Assembly (NCBI RefSeq): GCF_023091745.1 | Contig: NC_068926.1 | Location: 51,174,001-51,238,000 of the forward strand | Direction: 5' to 3' | Source of the DNA: Budorcas taxicolor | Taxonomy: Eukaryota; Chordata; Mammalia; Artiodactyla; Bovidae | DNA length: 64,000 nt | Shown: positions 10,699-20,763 of the stretch, piece after piece | Position numbering within the stretch: position 1 is the stretch's first letter | Layout of the letters: each line of letters begins with the position of its first letter | The notes under the pieces: generated by a model | Database searches by the model: none | Seen by the model: the letters and a program-made list of their open reading frames with translations, nothing else | What the model was told of the DNA's origin: nothing | Translations under genes and position numbers: made by a program

Positions 10699-11139
10699 TA
10701 TGGTTTTTCCAGTAGTCCTGTATGAATGTGAGGGTTGGACCATAAAGAAGGCTCAGTGCCAAAGAATCAATGCTTTTGAGTTGTGGTGCTGGAGAAGACT
10801 CTTGAGAGTCCCTTGGACTCAAGGAGATCAAGCCAGTCCATCCTAAAGCAAATCAGTCCTGAATATTCATTGGAAGGACTGATGCTGAAACTGAAGCTCC
10901 AAGACTTTGGCCACCTGGTGGGAGGAGCCGACACACTGGAAAAGACCCTGATGCTGGGAAACATTGAGGGCAGGAGGAGAAGGGGGCAACAGAGGATGAG
11001 ATGGTTGGATGACATCACTGGCTCAACGGACATGAGTTTGAGCAAATTCCGGGTGACAGTGGAGGACAGGAGAGCCTAGACTGCCACAGACCATGGGGTT
11101 GCAAAAAGTCAGACAGGACTTAGCGACTGAATAATAACG
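10699..11139 (+). mobile_element. BovB LINE 3' fragment
   Basis: Plus-strand BovB from TATGGTTTTTCCAGTAGTCC through GAGTTGTGGTGCTGGAGAAG and GATGAGATGGTTGGATGACA to GACTTAGCGACTGAATAATA. A 98-codon frame covers part of the C-terminal region only. 5'-truncated and inactive. Confidence 0.95.
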
Positions 11140-11369
11140 AAATTGTGTAAGAAGTATGTGGTACTTGGAGGAAACCCTGGAGTAGGGACAAAAGGTCACA
11201 GGCCTGGAGCCCATCCGCCAGATTCCAACTGCACCTCCTTGGAGGCATTGCCTCATTGTAAAGTGGGAATTAAAAGTTGTACCGGCCCCAGAAGGTTGTC
11301 AATCCATTTTATAGGATGTAACACATAGAACATTAGTGACGGAAAATTAACAGCCTTCCTTCCTTCCAA

Positions 11370-11627
11370 CAAAATGTACATACCTGTGCATTTACATGTA
11401 TGTAAAAGGAACTAACCTGATGGGGCAGCTTGATGAATTTCCTATGTGTTTATTATATACCCAAGGAACTGCCATCCAGCTCAAGATAAAGACCATTTCC
11501 AGCCCCCAGAAGGCTCCTTCATGTCCTTGCTGTATCAGTGGCACCCACCCTGATGAGTGAAACATTATTCTGACTTTCTCCCCATAGATGAGTTTCACTG
11601 CAGAATTTAATACTAAAGGCATCATCC
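11370..11627 (-). mobile_element. L1M LINE fragment, antisense (part 1)
   Basis: Antisense ancient L1: CATCCAGCTCAAGATAAAGA, CAGCCCCCAGAAGGCTCCTT, CTGACTTTCTCCCCATAGAT. It is interrupted by a CHR SINE and resumes at 11923. Confidence 0.65.
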
Positions 11628-11922
11628 ATGGACTTCCCTGGTGGTCCAGTGGTTAAGAATCCACCTGCCAATGCAGAGGACAGGGGTTTGATCCCTGGTC
11701 TGGAAAGATCCCACGTGCCGCAGAAGCAACTAAGCCCGAGTACCACAACTACGGAGCCCGCGAACCCTAGGGCCCACGCTCCCTAACAAGCGAAGCTGCC
11801 ACAGTGTGAAGCCCAGGCACCACAACTAGAAAATAGCCTCCAGTTGCTGAAACTAGAAAAAGCCTACATGCAGCAATGAAGACCCAGTGCAGTCAAAAAT
11901 AAATAAATAAATAAAAATGTTT
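11628..11922 (+). mobile_element. CHR/ART-type tRNA SINE, long form
   Basis: Complete-looking plus copy: GGACTTCCCTGGTGGTCCAG, GGGTTTGATCCCTGGTCTGG, the repeated CCACAACTA...GCCC body, and an AAATAAATAAATAAATAAAA tail. Inserted into an L1M fragment. Confidence 0.93.
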
Positions 11923-12005
11923 TAAGATGGCCTCATCCAGAAGATGCTTTTTTTGTGTTTAGCCTCTTCCACTCAACATAATGTCTGTGAGGCCATCCAC
12001 CTTAT
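11923..12005 (-). mobile_element. L1M LINE fragment, antisense (part 2)
   Basis: GTGTTTAGCCTCTTCCACTC and AACATAATGTCTGTGAGGCC continue the L1M piece that ends at 11627, on the far side of the CHR insertion. Confidence 0.65.
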
Positions 12006-12519
12006 GTGTATGCATGGCCCCATTTCACAGAGGAAGAAACAAAGGCTTGGACAGGCTAAGGGAGGTGGGCTCAGAGGGAAGCCCCTGGTCTTCAAGGAGG
12101 TCCCATTCTCTGTGTGAGCCCTGCCCCTGAGGGTCCATGCTAATGGCCAGCCCAAGCGTTCCTTCCATGCACAGTCGCTAGGGGATTATCACGTCAGCAA
12201 AGGCTCTGACTCGCTAAATCTCACCCGACCCAGTCAGCAACATCTCATCCGTCAGTCTGGCCACACTTCTTCCAGCTGGGCTGGTAACGTGATCATGTGC
12301 TCATGCAGTGGCGGCTCGGGTCCCACGGCTCGTTCATCATCGCTTCACACACACTTGCTGTGGACTCCGGTCATCCTGTGTCTCAGCACCGTGGGCACAC
12401 TGTTGCACGCACAGGTGACCCTGTAGAGGCTCCTGACCGCATCTGTACACACAGAAGCCTGTCTGCTTGCGCACACGCCTCTCTCTCTGGCAGAAATTCT
12501 TTAAGATGGAGCCTGACTC

Positions 12520-12720
12520 AGGGACTTCCCTGGTGGCCCAGTGGCTAAGACTCGGCACTTCCAGTGCGGGGGCCCTGGGTTCGACCCCTGGTCAGGGAAC
12601 TAGATCCCTCATGCTGCAACTAAGAGTTCATATGCTGCAACTAAAGATCCTGCCTGCTGCAACCAAGATCAAAAATCCTGCATGCTGCAACTAAGATTCA
12701 GTGCAGCCAAAAACAAACAG
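12520..12720 (+). mobile_element. CHR-type tRNA SINE with internal minisatellite
   Basis: Head GGGACTTCCCTGGTGGCCCA, B box GGGTTCGACCCCTGG. The right half (12610-12698) holds four imperfect units of a TGCTGCAACTAAGA motif spaced about 19-28 bp, ending in CAGCCAAAAACAAAC. Confidence 0.92.
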
Positions 12721-12729
12721 AACCCTGAC

Positions 12730-12840
12730 TCTACTACTCACAGATTGTGCACCTTCACACTACTTACCCTCTCTTTGCCTCAGTTTCCCATCTGTAATAG
12801 GGATGAGGACAGAACCCACTGCTTGGAATGTAGTCATTTC
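12730..12840 (+). mobile_element. MIR SINE fragment
   Basis: CTACTTACCCTCTCTTTGCC and TCAGTTTCCCATCTGTAATA followed by GGGATGAGGACAG match the MIR core. Truncated. Confidence 0.7.
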
Positions 12841-12844
12841 TGGG

Positions 12845-13278
12845 GTGCCACATCAAAGTGCCATGGACTTAGTGGCTTAAAACAACTGAAATCCAATCGC
12901 TTACAGTTGTAGAGGCTAGAAATCTGAAATCAAGGTGTCGGCAAGGCTGGGTTCTTCTGGCATCAGTGGGGGAGAATCTGTTCCATGCTCCTTCCCACCT
13001 TCCGGGGGTGGCCGGCCATCCTTGACATTCCTTGGCTTGTTGAGGCATTCTTTGAATCTCTGCCTCTGTCAACACATGACGGTCTTGCCTCTGTGTTTCT
13101 GTGATCAGCATTCTCTCTTCTTATGAGGACACCGGTCATTGGCTCAGGGTCCATCCCAACTGGTATGACATCATCTGAACTTGCTTACATTTGCAAACTC
13201 CCTATTTCCAAATGAGGTCACATTCACGGGTTCCAGGTGGATGTGAATTTAGAGGAGATGCTGTTCATCCTGGGACAT
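12845..13278 (-). mobile_element. MLT1A-type MaLR LTR, antisense
   Basis: Near full-length solitary LTR: GTGGCTTAAAACAACTGAAA, AAATCAAGGTGTCGGCAAGG, TTCCTTGGCTTGTTGAGGCA, GAGGACACCGGTCATTGG, CTCCCTATTTCCAAATGAGG. An ancient non-autonomous ERVL-related element. Confidence 0.85.
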
Positions 13279-13417
13279 GTTTTACTGTGATTTAATCTCA
13301 CAACATGCTAAGAACAGCCCTGGGCACCTGCATAGGTCATGTTCCATAGTAGCATTTGTTACCATCACTGGTACACTAAAGAAATATAAATCCCACGCTG
13401 CTTAAGTGGCTGTTGGG

Positions 13418-13527
13418 GCAGGAGTTCCCTGGCGATCCAATGGTTACTAGTTGGTGCTTACACTGCCGGGGCCCCGGGTTCAATCCTTGACTGGGGATCA
13501 AGCCTCGAGTCACAGCCAAAAAAAAGC
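13418..13527 (+). mobile_element. CHR-type tRNA SINE, short
   Basis: GGAGTTCCCTGGCGATCCAA, GGGTTCAATCCTTGACTGGG, ending in CACAGCCAAAAAAAAG. Confidence 0.88.
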
Positions 13528-14110
13528 AGTCTTTGGGGAGAGGGTTCTGTTCCGTGCAGGCAAATAGAACCCTGAGAGGGGTGGGAATCTCATGGTGCCT
13601 GAGGTTGCCTAGGTCCTGCCCCTTCCCAAGGACCCTGCTCGGTGTTCGGGCTTCTCCCCCGCCCCTCAGCGTTCAGCTGCATCATTCAGCTGGGGAGGAT
13701 ACAGGCAAGCAATGAAACAGAGGACGCTCGCTCCACTTCCGGCTTTCCAACAAGGAGGGCTTAATGAGGCAATTAGGCAGAACTAGTCTCTCTTTATCTC
13801 CCTCTCCATCTTCCTCAGCAACGTCAGTGTGTGGAGCTGGAGGGCCCTTGAAGGTGAGAAGAGCCTGTCCTTCCTCCTTGGTTGCAAGAACAGGCTAGCG
13901 GGACTCAGAAAGGAGCACTGGCTGGGCCAAGGTCACACAGCCAGTCAGTGGGATCACCAGACTGGCAAGCCCTCCCCGCCGGGGTGTGGGGAGGACTGTG
14001 GCCGGCTGGGACACTCAGTCACTGTGAAGGGGCACTGCCCATGGACTCTGTGTACCAGGTCAGCTGAGTTTTCAAGGGACGCTAACGCTAAAATTCTCCT
14101 TTGTAAAAGG
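13528..14110. other. Unclassified non-coding stretch
   Basis: No recognisable repeat except a weak MIR-like word (CCAAGGTCACACAGCCAGTC) near 13926-13945. A frame of 147 codons starting at 13829 runs into the downstream SINE, so it is not a gene. Confidence 0.4.
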
Positions 14111-14132
14111 TGTGTGTGTGCGTGCGTGCGTG
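14111..14132. repeat. TG/CG microsatellite
   Basis: Alternating pyrimidine-purine run, (TG)5 then CGTG units. It directly precedes an antisense Bov-tA, as often seen at these SINE ends. Confidence 0.9.
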
Positions 14133-14254
14133 CTAAGTCGTTTCAGTCGTGTCTGACTCTTTGCGACCCTGTGGGCTATAGCCCACCAGGCTCCTCTGTC
14201 CATGAGATTCTCCAGGCGAGAACACTAGAGTGGGTTGCCATTCCCTCCTCCATT
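14133..14254 (-). mobile_element. Bov-tA/Bov-A SINE fragment, antisense
   Basis: CTAAGTCGTTTCAGTCGTGT, GGCTATAGCCCACCAGGCTC, AGAGTGGGTTGCCATTCCCT. The tRNA half is missing. Confidence 0.9.
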
Positions 14255-14735
14255 GTAAAGGGTGCCATCTAGCAATTCAAAGTTCTCAAAAACCCAGTGT
14301 AGGCCACGAAAAGTGGTCCTTGCTGAGAACAGTGTCTGCACTCAGCTACTGAATGCCCATAGTGGGCACAGCCCAGGGGGTGGGCAGGGATAAGTGTTTG
14401 GTCCTGTGTGTGTGTATAGGGGGGGTACCTGGGCTTCTCCTGCCCCCTTGAGTAGTGAGATGGGAGCTTCCTGGACTGCCCGTGTTAGTGTTCCCTCCAA
14501 AATCCCCTTATACCCAAGCAGTCTGCAGCAGCCTGCCAGGCGCAGTGTACATGTTGTGCACTGCACAAAGGTGCCCATCGGAGAGGTGACTGGGGTGCTC
14601 TCAGTCTGTGTCTGGCTTGCTTGCTCAGCTGCTTATCTTGTAAGAAGCATCTGGTTTTTATAATTCATCCACCAGGGGCTCTCTTTCTAATGCTCACAGT
14701 GCTGGGTCAGTTTGGGTCTTTAAGAAGATGCCAAG
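14255..14735. other. Unclassified non-coding stretch
   Basis: I see no named repeat or gene. It contains a short TG tract and a G-run near 14405-14425. Confidence 0.35.
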
Positions 14736-14858
14736 AGAATTCTCTGAAAGTCCAGTGGTTAGGACTCTGGGATTTCAGCTGAGGGTGTGGGTTCCATCCC
14801 TGCTTGGGGAACTAAGATCCTCCCAGCCACATGGCATAGCAAGCCAAAAAAAAAGAAA
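14736..14858 (+). mobile_element. CHR-type tRNA SINE, short
   Basis: GAATTCTCTGAAAGTCCAGT, GTGGGTTCCATCCCTGCTTG, GGGAACTAAGATCCTCCCAG, then an A-rich tail. Confidence 0.87.
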
Positions 14859-15317
14859 ACAAGGATGTCAAGGGTGAGATTTGATGTGCAAGATGGTGAC
14901 TGGGAAAAACAGCTCCAAGAGGGAAAGAGGAGACGGGAGAGGCTTCAGGCTGAGATGTGGGTCTGGCCTCTGTGTAGGAGTGAGGCGAGTAAGAAGGGTC
15001 AGGCAAGAGTGGTCTCAGGCCTCAGCACAGTTCTGGGGAAGTTTTTTGTGCAGGCTAATGGGAAACACTGGAGCCAGGGTCACCATCGGAGGTATCCACA
15101 TCTTACCGGGATGGGCCTACCTTCATTTCCCTCCCATGCTGGGTCATTGGCTGGCACATCCATGGTTCGGGGCACAGGGTGGGTTCAGAGCACAGCAGTG
15201 GGCTGTCAATCAGTCAGTCACGTGCCCTGCAGTAGGAGACCCCAGTGGATGACGGTCAAAGCTGTGACAGTGCCGTGGCTGCTAGTGGGTGCCCTGATCT
15301 GTGAAGGCATGGCTAAA
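14859..15317. other. Unclassified stretch, probable old repeat
   Basis: Words such as GATTTGATGTGCAAGATGGT suggest a decayed retroposon. A 123-codon frame and a 191-codon frame overlap here, and the longer one starts inside the SINE. I do not call a gene. Confidence 0.35.
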
Positions 15318-15718
15318 AATGGCCTGCATAGTAAGTCAGACAGAGAAAGACATATCATGTGATATCACTTATATGGGGGATCTAAAAAAAGGGTGCCAAT
15401 GAACTTATCTACAAAACAGAAATAGAGTTACAGATGTAAAAAACAAACTTATGGTTGCCAGGGGGTGGGTGGGGGAGGAGGGATAAATTGGGAGATTGAG
15501 ATTGGCATATACACACTACTATATATAAGTTAGATAACTAATAAGGGCCTATTGTATAGCACAGGGAACACTACTCGAGGCTTTGTAACGGCCTAGATGG
15601 GAAGAAAAGCTAAAAACGAGTGGCCATATGTATATGTGTAACTGATTCACTTTGCTGTACACCTGAAACTGACGTGACATGGCAAATCAACCACACTCCA
15701 ATAAAACAAACAAAAAGC
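15318..15718 (+). mobile_element. L1 LINE 3' end (artiodactyl type)
   Basis: Plus-strand L1 3' terminal region: GTGATATCACTTATATGGGG, a G-rich 3'-UTR block at 15461-15483, CTATTGTATAGCACAGGGAA, ACTGATTCACTTTGCTGTAC, ending CTCCAATAAAACAAACAAAA. 5'-truncated, with no coding part. Confidence 0.92.
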
Positions 15719-15756
15719 AGCCTGCATGCACCCTGACATTTTGTTTGTATGGTTGG

Positions 15757-15898
15757 TTTATTTGGTTGTGCCAGGTCTTAGTTGTGGCACGTGGGGTATT
15801 TTAGTTGCAGCATGCAGGATGGCGGAACTAGTTCCCTGATCAGGGATCAAACCCTGGGCATTGTGAGCGTCTGGAGTCTTGGCCACTGGGAAGTCCCA
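15757..15898 (-). mobile_element. CHR-type tRNA SINE, antisense
   Basis: GTGCCAGGTCTTAGTTGTGG, GCAGCATGCAGGATGGCGGA, TTCCCTGATCAGGGATCAAA, ACTGGGAAGTCCC. Confidence 0.9.
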
Positions 15899-16082
15899 GT
15901 CTGGGATGTCCTTGACGGCTTATATATCAAGGTAGCCATTCAAGCAAATTTTGCATTCCGGACCCTAGTAGGTCTGAAATTGTTGCAACCTAAAGTATTT
16001 TCTCTCTATCGTGTTTGAAGTCTCCTCTCGTTCCTAGTGGGTTTGACGTCTCATGCCCAAGGGGAGTGCATATTCTTACACA

Positions 16083-16183
16083 AATGTATTAGTTTCTTCC
16101 CACTGCTGTGACTAGTAACCAAAACTTAGTGACTTAATAAAGTCTATATTTATTCTCTTACCCTTCTGGTGGTCAGAAGTCCA
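16083..16183 (-). mobile_element. MLT1A-type LTR, antisense (part 1)
   Basis: AATGTATTAGTTTCTTCCCA and GTCAGAAGTCCAAAATGAG are the antisense LTR start. The element is split by a CHR SINE and continues from 16573. Confidence 0.8.
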
Positions 16184-16196
16184 AAATGAGTCTTAC

Positions 16197-16559
16197 ACTT
16201 CCCTGGTGGTCCAAAGGTTAAGAATCTGCCTGCCAATGCAGGGGGCCTGATCCCAGAAAATCTCACATGCTGCAGAGCAACTAAGCCTGAGCGCCACAAC
16301 TTTTGAGCCTGGGCTTTCTAAAGCCTGGGAACTGCAACTACTGAGCCTGTGTACCACAACTACTGAAGCCGGCACACCCCAGAGCCTGTGGTCTACAAGA
16401 GAAGCCACTGCAATGAGAAGCCCGTACACTGCAATGAGAGAGTAGTCCCCCCCCCCCCCCCCCCCCCCGCCTTGCCGCAGCTAGAGAAAGCCTGTGCGCA
16501 GCAATGAAGATCCAGTGCAGGCAAAAATAAATAAATAAAAATTTAAAAATTTCTCTATG
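16197..16559 (+). mobile_element. CHR/ART-type tRNA SINE, long form, with clear target-site duplication
   Basis: Complete plus copy, from ACTTCCCTGGTGGTCCAAAG to an AAATAAATAAATAAAAATTT tail. It is flanked by 13-bp direct repeats AAATGAG(T/C)CTTAC at 16184-16196 and 16560-16572. A 22-base C homopolymer (16447-16468) lies inside it where other copies read AGCCCCCGC-like sequence. Confidence 0.95.
16447..16468. repeat. Poly-C homopolymer (22 C)
   Basis: Uninterrupted run of 22 cytosines inside a CHR SINE. It could be real expansion of a short C run or an assembly artefact. Confidence 0.9.
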
Positions 16560-16572
16560 AAATGAGCCTTAC

Positions 16573-16815
16573 GGACTACTATCATGGTGTCGGCAGGGCT
16601 GGTTCCTCCTGGAGGCTCTGGAGAGAATTTGTTCCTTGCCTCTTTCAGCTGCTGGAGGAGGCCTGCATTCTAGAAGGACCATTGCCCTTTTCTCCATCTT
16701 CAAAACTAGTAACTGCCCCTCTGTTCCTTCTCTTTGGGGAACTGCCCCTCATCTGCTCTTCGTCCACCTGCCCCACATGGATCTGACCATCCTCTTCTCC
16801 TCTCTAGCTCAAGGA
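16573..16815 (-). mobile_element. MLT1A-type LTR, antisense (part 2, diverged)
   Basis: CATGGTGTCGGCAGGGCTGG, CTCTTTCAGCTGCTGGAGGA resume the LTR interrupted at 16183. The distal part is eroded. Confidence 0.7.
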
Positions 16816-16829
16816 TGAGTGAGGGGCCC

Positions 16830-17150
16830 AAGTCTAGCCCATCAGAACGGTTCATGTCCTCGGCCAGGCCGCTGAGAGCTTTATTTGGGACCTGGGGGGT
16901 GGGGTGAACTCTCTGCAAGGTGGCTAAGCCAGTAGAACAAAAATCTGGAGCTGCTGATGGTTGTCTTGATGGAGAGTAGAGTCTCCAGAGAAGAAACCAG
17001 ACTAAGAAACAGAAAGATCAGTTCCTACTGACCCTGAGCACCTGGATTCAGCTGTACCTGAAGCTTCACAAACCCTGAAATTTTCAGATATTGAGATAAT
17101 AAATCCCCTTTCTGGCTTAAGCTGGCTTGAATTGAGTTTGTGATTCTCCC
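16830..17150 (+). mobile_element. MaLR-like LTR remnant
   Basis: The close ATAATAAATCCCCTTTCTGG and TTAAGCTGGCTTGAATTGAG match the terminal poly(A)-signal region of an MLT1-like mammalian LTR. The preceding body is diverged. Subfamily not assigned. Confidence 0.5.
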
Positions 17151-17339
17151 TGCTGGGAGTCCCAGCTGGGAACCCCTTCTCCAGGTTTGAACATCCAGCC
17201 CGAAACTGCAGAAGCAACGCCACTTTGTGTGCAGGCACCAAGCTCATGTTGGCCTTGCTTCTTTTCCTTCCTTGCCCTTCTCTTCCCCTGCCAGCTATGC
17301 TACTGGGTGATACATCCTAATGTATATTTAACAGGGGCT

Positions 17340-17545
17340 CAAAATCGAATTAATTTAGATTGGTTAATAAACTGTAACATCCGTTTCTAAATCAAGCTAC
17401 ATTTTCCTCTTGAGCAACTAAATTCATGCCTGTTGGTTTAATTTGTTGCTATTGTAATCCTTTAACGCTGATGAAATTATGGAAAGGTTTCTAGTGAAAT
17501 TATCCAGATTTGATTAGGGTGGAACATATTAATATTTTCCCTTCC
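17340..17545. promoter_or_regulatory. Candidate conserved non-coding element (enhancer-like)
   Basis: Repeat-free, AT-rich and dense in homeodomain- and HNF1-like words: GAATTAATTTAG, TTGGTTAATAAAC, GTTTAATTTG, GATGAAATTATGG. This is the texture of developmental enhancers in gene deserts. Conservation cannot be measured here, so the call is inference. Confidence 0.35.
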
Positions 17546-17642
17546 CAGTGGTCGTTGAAGAGAGATGGGCTGAGAGTGTGCATGTTGCCCATGCTGTGGA
17601 GTGTGGTCACAGAAAGCAGACGCGTTCTGTCCCTTTTCAGGT

Positions 17643-17774
17643 CATTTATTGAGCACTGGGTGTGCATTTATTGAGCACTGACTGTATGCCCAGCCCTGGC
17701 TGCTGACATTCTTTGGGTGTGCATTTATTGAGCACTGATTTTACGCCCAGCTCTGGCTGTTCACATTCTCAGTG
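17643..17774. repeat. 57-bp tandem duplication of an L2/MIR-like tail
   Basis: Two adjacent units at 17661-17717 and 17718-17774. Each starts TGTGCATTTATTGAGCACTG and contains a GCCCAGC(C/T)CTGGCTG block. A third partial unit (CATTTATTGAGCACTGGGTG) lies at 17643-17662. Confidence 0.85.
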
Positions 17775-17899
17775 TAGTATTTGTGGGAAGAAGAGGTTCT
17801 GGGCTTCTATGTGACAGTTGTAAGGGATTTAGGGGCGCTGAGAGTCCCTTCAACTTTGCCTCCAAAATGGCCCTGCCCCCAAGTGTGGTGAAGCCTTTG

Positions 17900-18096
17900 C
17901 TGTCTTCCCTAGTGGTTCAGACGGTAATGAATCTGCCTGCAATGTGGGAGACCTGGGTTCAATCCCTGGGTTGAGAAGATCCTCTGGAGGAGGGCATGGC
18001 AACACACTCCAGTATTCTTGCCTGGAGAAGCCCGTGGATAGAGGAGCGTGGTGGGCTACAGTCCATGGGGTCACAAAGAGTCGGACGGGACTAACT
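17900..18096 (+). mobile_element. Bov-tA SINE
   Basis: TCTTCCCTAGTGGTTCAGAC, GGGTTCAATCCCTGGGTTGA, CCTCTGGAGGAGGGCATGGC, ending GAGTCGGACGGGACTAAC. Confidence 0.93.
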
Positions 18097-18144
18097 TTTT
18101 TTCCACTGTAAGTAAACCCAGTCCTGGCCTGGAGCAGGTGCATG

Positions 18145-18170
18145 CATGTTAAGTCGCTTCAGTCGTGTTC
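18145..18170 (-). mobile_element. Bov-A sliver, antisense
   Basis: Only GTTAAGTCGCTTCAGTCGTG and a few bases remain. It could be a microhomology scar of a SINE. Confidence 0.6.
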
Positions 18171-18880
18171 GGCCCGAAGCAGGTGCTCACATGCAAATCA
18201 GTATGACCTTGAGCCTGACCCTGAAGAAATTCCTGCTGACACATAGCACCTCTCCAAGACCCCATGTCGAGCTGGAACAGGTTGAGGCCAGAGCAAGAAA
18301 AAAAGTGAAGTTCAAAACTGGATCCAGACCCAGCAGAGAAGAATGGATGAATGGTCTCCATCTGCTTCCTCTGCTTGTGGTCCCCTAATCCCTGTTGAAG
18401 TTGTACCAACTCCCCACCCCACCACCCGCTAACTTCATTTGTTCTGGAATGTGCCAGGCCTCGCCCCAGATGCCCCAAACAGTGCATAATTGCAAAGGAA
18501 TCTGAAGTGTGTCCAGGCTCCCTCCTGCAGGAACAAGAGTGCTGGGGCAGGGCTCCTGGGATCTAAGACCTGGGGGGATAAGATCAGGCCCAGAGAGGCC
18601 CAAAGGAGGCTCCCGCAGTTCAGATTTCCAGCCAATCCATGGGGAGAGGGTCTCTAGGGTAGCCTGACCCTCCACTCACTGGCATTCAGGTTGGTGATTC
18701 CTGAGCTTGGTACAGAATTCTCTAGAAGGGTTACCTCTTTTTTCCCACTAGGGTGAGAGATGTAACAAGCACCCCTTGTGTTAGCAAGGGAGCTGTATTG
18801 TGCTGGGCGCCTTTCAGTTTCCTGGACGGGCAGGTTAACGTCCGAGGCTGACTTTTGCCGATGCTGTTCTCTCCACTGGG
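18171..18880. other. Unclassified non-coding stretch
   Basis: I see no named repeat. Several overlapping frames of 66-112 codons lie on the minus strand without recognisable domains, so none is called. Confidence 0.4.
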
Positions 18881-18899
18881 CCTGCCCTTCCTCTGCCTC

Positions 18900-19180
18900 C
18901 TGCCCACCCCTCATCACTCCACAAGCTCAGCCTTCAGGTCGCAGCTGAACCATGGCTTCTTCAAGATGCTTCCCCTTTCTCCCCAGAATACATTCTCCCA
19001 GCTCTCAGTGCTTCCCCTTTAGAGAATTATCACAAATGGTAAATCCAGAATTGTGAAATTATTTCCTTGTAGCCAGCTTCTCCACCCTGCACTCCCCAGG
19101 CTGCAAAGTCAATGAAAGCAGAAATCCTGTGTTTCTAACCCATATATATCCCATGGGCGGTCCACAAATGGGTTTAGTTG
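18900..19180 (+). mobile_element. L2 LINE fragment
   Basis: L2-type words in order: CAGGTCGCAGCTGAACCATG, GAAAGCAGAAATCCTGTGTT. Strongly diverged. Confidence 0.45.
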
Positions 19181-19223
19181 CCCTTGTTTAGTTTATCAGT
19201 TTTAACAAATTAGCGTCATTAAA

Positions 19224-19425
19224 TACATACATATATATGTATGTACTTGGCTGTGCTGGGTCTTAGTTGCAACATGTGAGGTTTTTTGTTTTGTCTTTTT
19301 TTAGTTGCAACATGCGAACTCTTATTTGTGGCATGTGAGATCTAGTTTCCTGACCAGGGATTGAACCCGGGCCCCCTTCCTTGGCAGCCTGGAATCTTAG
19401 CCACTGGACCACCAGGGAAGTCCCA
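19224..19425 (-). mobile_element. CHR-type tRNA SINE, antisense
   Basis: Body GGCTGTGCTGGGTCTTAGTT, TTGTGGCATGTGAGATCTAG, GGATTGAACCCGGGCCCCCT, GACCACCAGGGAAGTCCC. The T-rich tail side shows a 22-bp perfect AT palindrome (19224-19245). Confidence 0.9.
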
Positions 19426-19734
19426 CTGGTATTTTAAAGTTAAGCGATTTCACATTAAAACTCTAGATTTGGGGCCTTTGTTTTTAAAAAAAAATCAGAT
19501 TTGGTGACCTTGGGCTCTACATTCTGACACAATGACAACGGGCTGGAAATGGCTTTTAAACAAGGCAGGTGCTCATTTGTTCACTTCAGCCCGCTCCCCA
19601 CCAATCCCTATTGCCCCACATCTGAGCTGTTTTACTCATATGCATTACCTGTCTGATCTCTGTAGATTTTGGGTTTCAATGTCTTGCCTAGTCCTCTGTG
19701 CCCCTCACCCCTGACTCTACCTGGTGCATAGAAG

Positions 19735-19895
19735 ACCTTTTTGTATTAATTCATTCCTTGCAATAGTCTAGTGGGACACAGCTTCCCATTTTCAAGATGA
19801 AAAAACTGAATTTTCCAAGATCACACAGTCAATGAATGGCAGAGGCAGGATTTTGAACCACTGATTATCTGGTTCCCAGTCTTGGGTTTGCTCCA
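19735..19895 (-). mobile_element. MIR SINE, antisense
   Basis: CCATTTTCAAGATGAAAAAA, AAGATCACACAGTCAATGAA, TGGCAGAGGCAGGATTTTGA match the antisense MIR core. Confidence 0.75.
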
Positions 19896-19962
19896 CCCCA
19901 TTCCATGCCTGCACCAACCAGGGTGGAGAAAGCTTCTTATCACTTAAAATGCCACCTATAGG

Positions 19963-20118
19963 AACTTCCCTGGTGGTCTAGTGGCTAAGACTCCATGCTC
20001 CCAGTGTAGGGGGAGGGTTCCATCCCTGGTCAGGGAACTAGACCCTGCATGCCACAACAGACCATTTCCACGTGCCACAACTAAGACCCAGCGCAGTCAC
20101 ATGAAAAAGAGAGAAAAA
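19963..20118 (+). mobile_element. CHR-type tRNA SINE
   Basis: GGAACTTCCCTGGTGGTCTA, GGGTTCCATCCCTGGTCAGG, GGAACTAGACCCTGCATGCC, CCACAACTAAGACCCAGCGC, short A/G-rich tail. Confidence 0.93.
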
Positions 20119-20763
20119 GCCACCTATAACCTCATCAAAACTCCTGCCCACTCTATATAGAGATGGGATTGAAAACGCAGGTGTCATCAGAGGCTGTGTG
20201 GCTACATAAAGGAGGGTCAGGAGTGACCTGGAGGGCAGAGGCCTCAGCTCAGAACAGCCAGGCAGGAATTTGCCCCGATGTGACTAAATTTCTGATGTTT
20301 TAAGAGAAGCCAAGCATTCGGGGTATGCTTGAAATACCCCACTCTGTCAGCAGGCTGGGTTCCCCACCACGTTGCTAGGTTGTGCCCTTGACTTTAAAGC
20401 TAGATTTTCATCACTGCCTGCAGAAGTCAGGCTGCATGGGGTGGGGGATCCTGGCTTCTGCTCACTGTTGTCAGGGTGGTGTGGTCGGCGCTGTCTCAGC
20501 TGGGCTGAGGATTCTTCATGGGGACCCCGAGATCTCCACAGTGGCTGCAACCTCCAGACCCAGAGTCGCTGACACCCCTCCTCCTGCACACACTATCCCC
20601 GGGTCCTTCTCTCCTGGGAATGGTAGTTTACCATCCATTTCATGACAATAGAGAAAAAGAGAAGTATTGACCTAAGTACCAGGTACTCCCCAAAGCCCTG
20701 TGTAACTTCTAAAACTAAATCAGAAACGACTCCCGGAGTCTGAAATGAAGTTCTCTCACCTTC
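20119..20763. other. Unclassified non-coding stretch
   Basis: I see no gene or named repeat. Frames of 66-123 codons overlap on both strands, which is expected for GC-balanced non-coding DNA. Confidence 0.4.

Noticed and set aside
12610..12698. Short regularly spaced repeats as a CRISPR-like array
   Set aside because: Units are imperfect, without unique spacers, and lie inside a mammalian SINE.
19224..19245. 22-bp perfect AT palindrome
   Set aside because: It is TA/CA low-complexity sequence in the tail of an antisense CHR SINE, so symmetry arises trivially.
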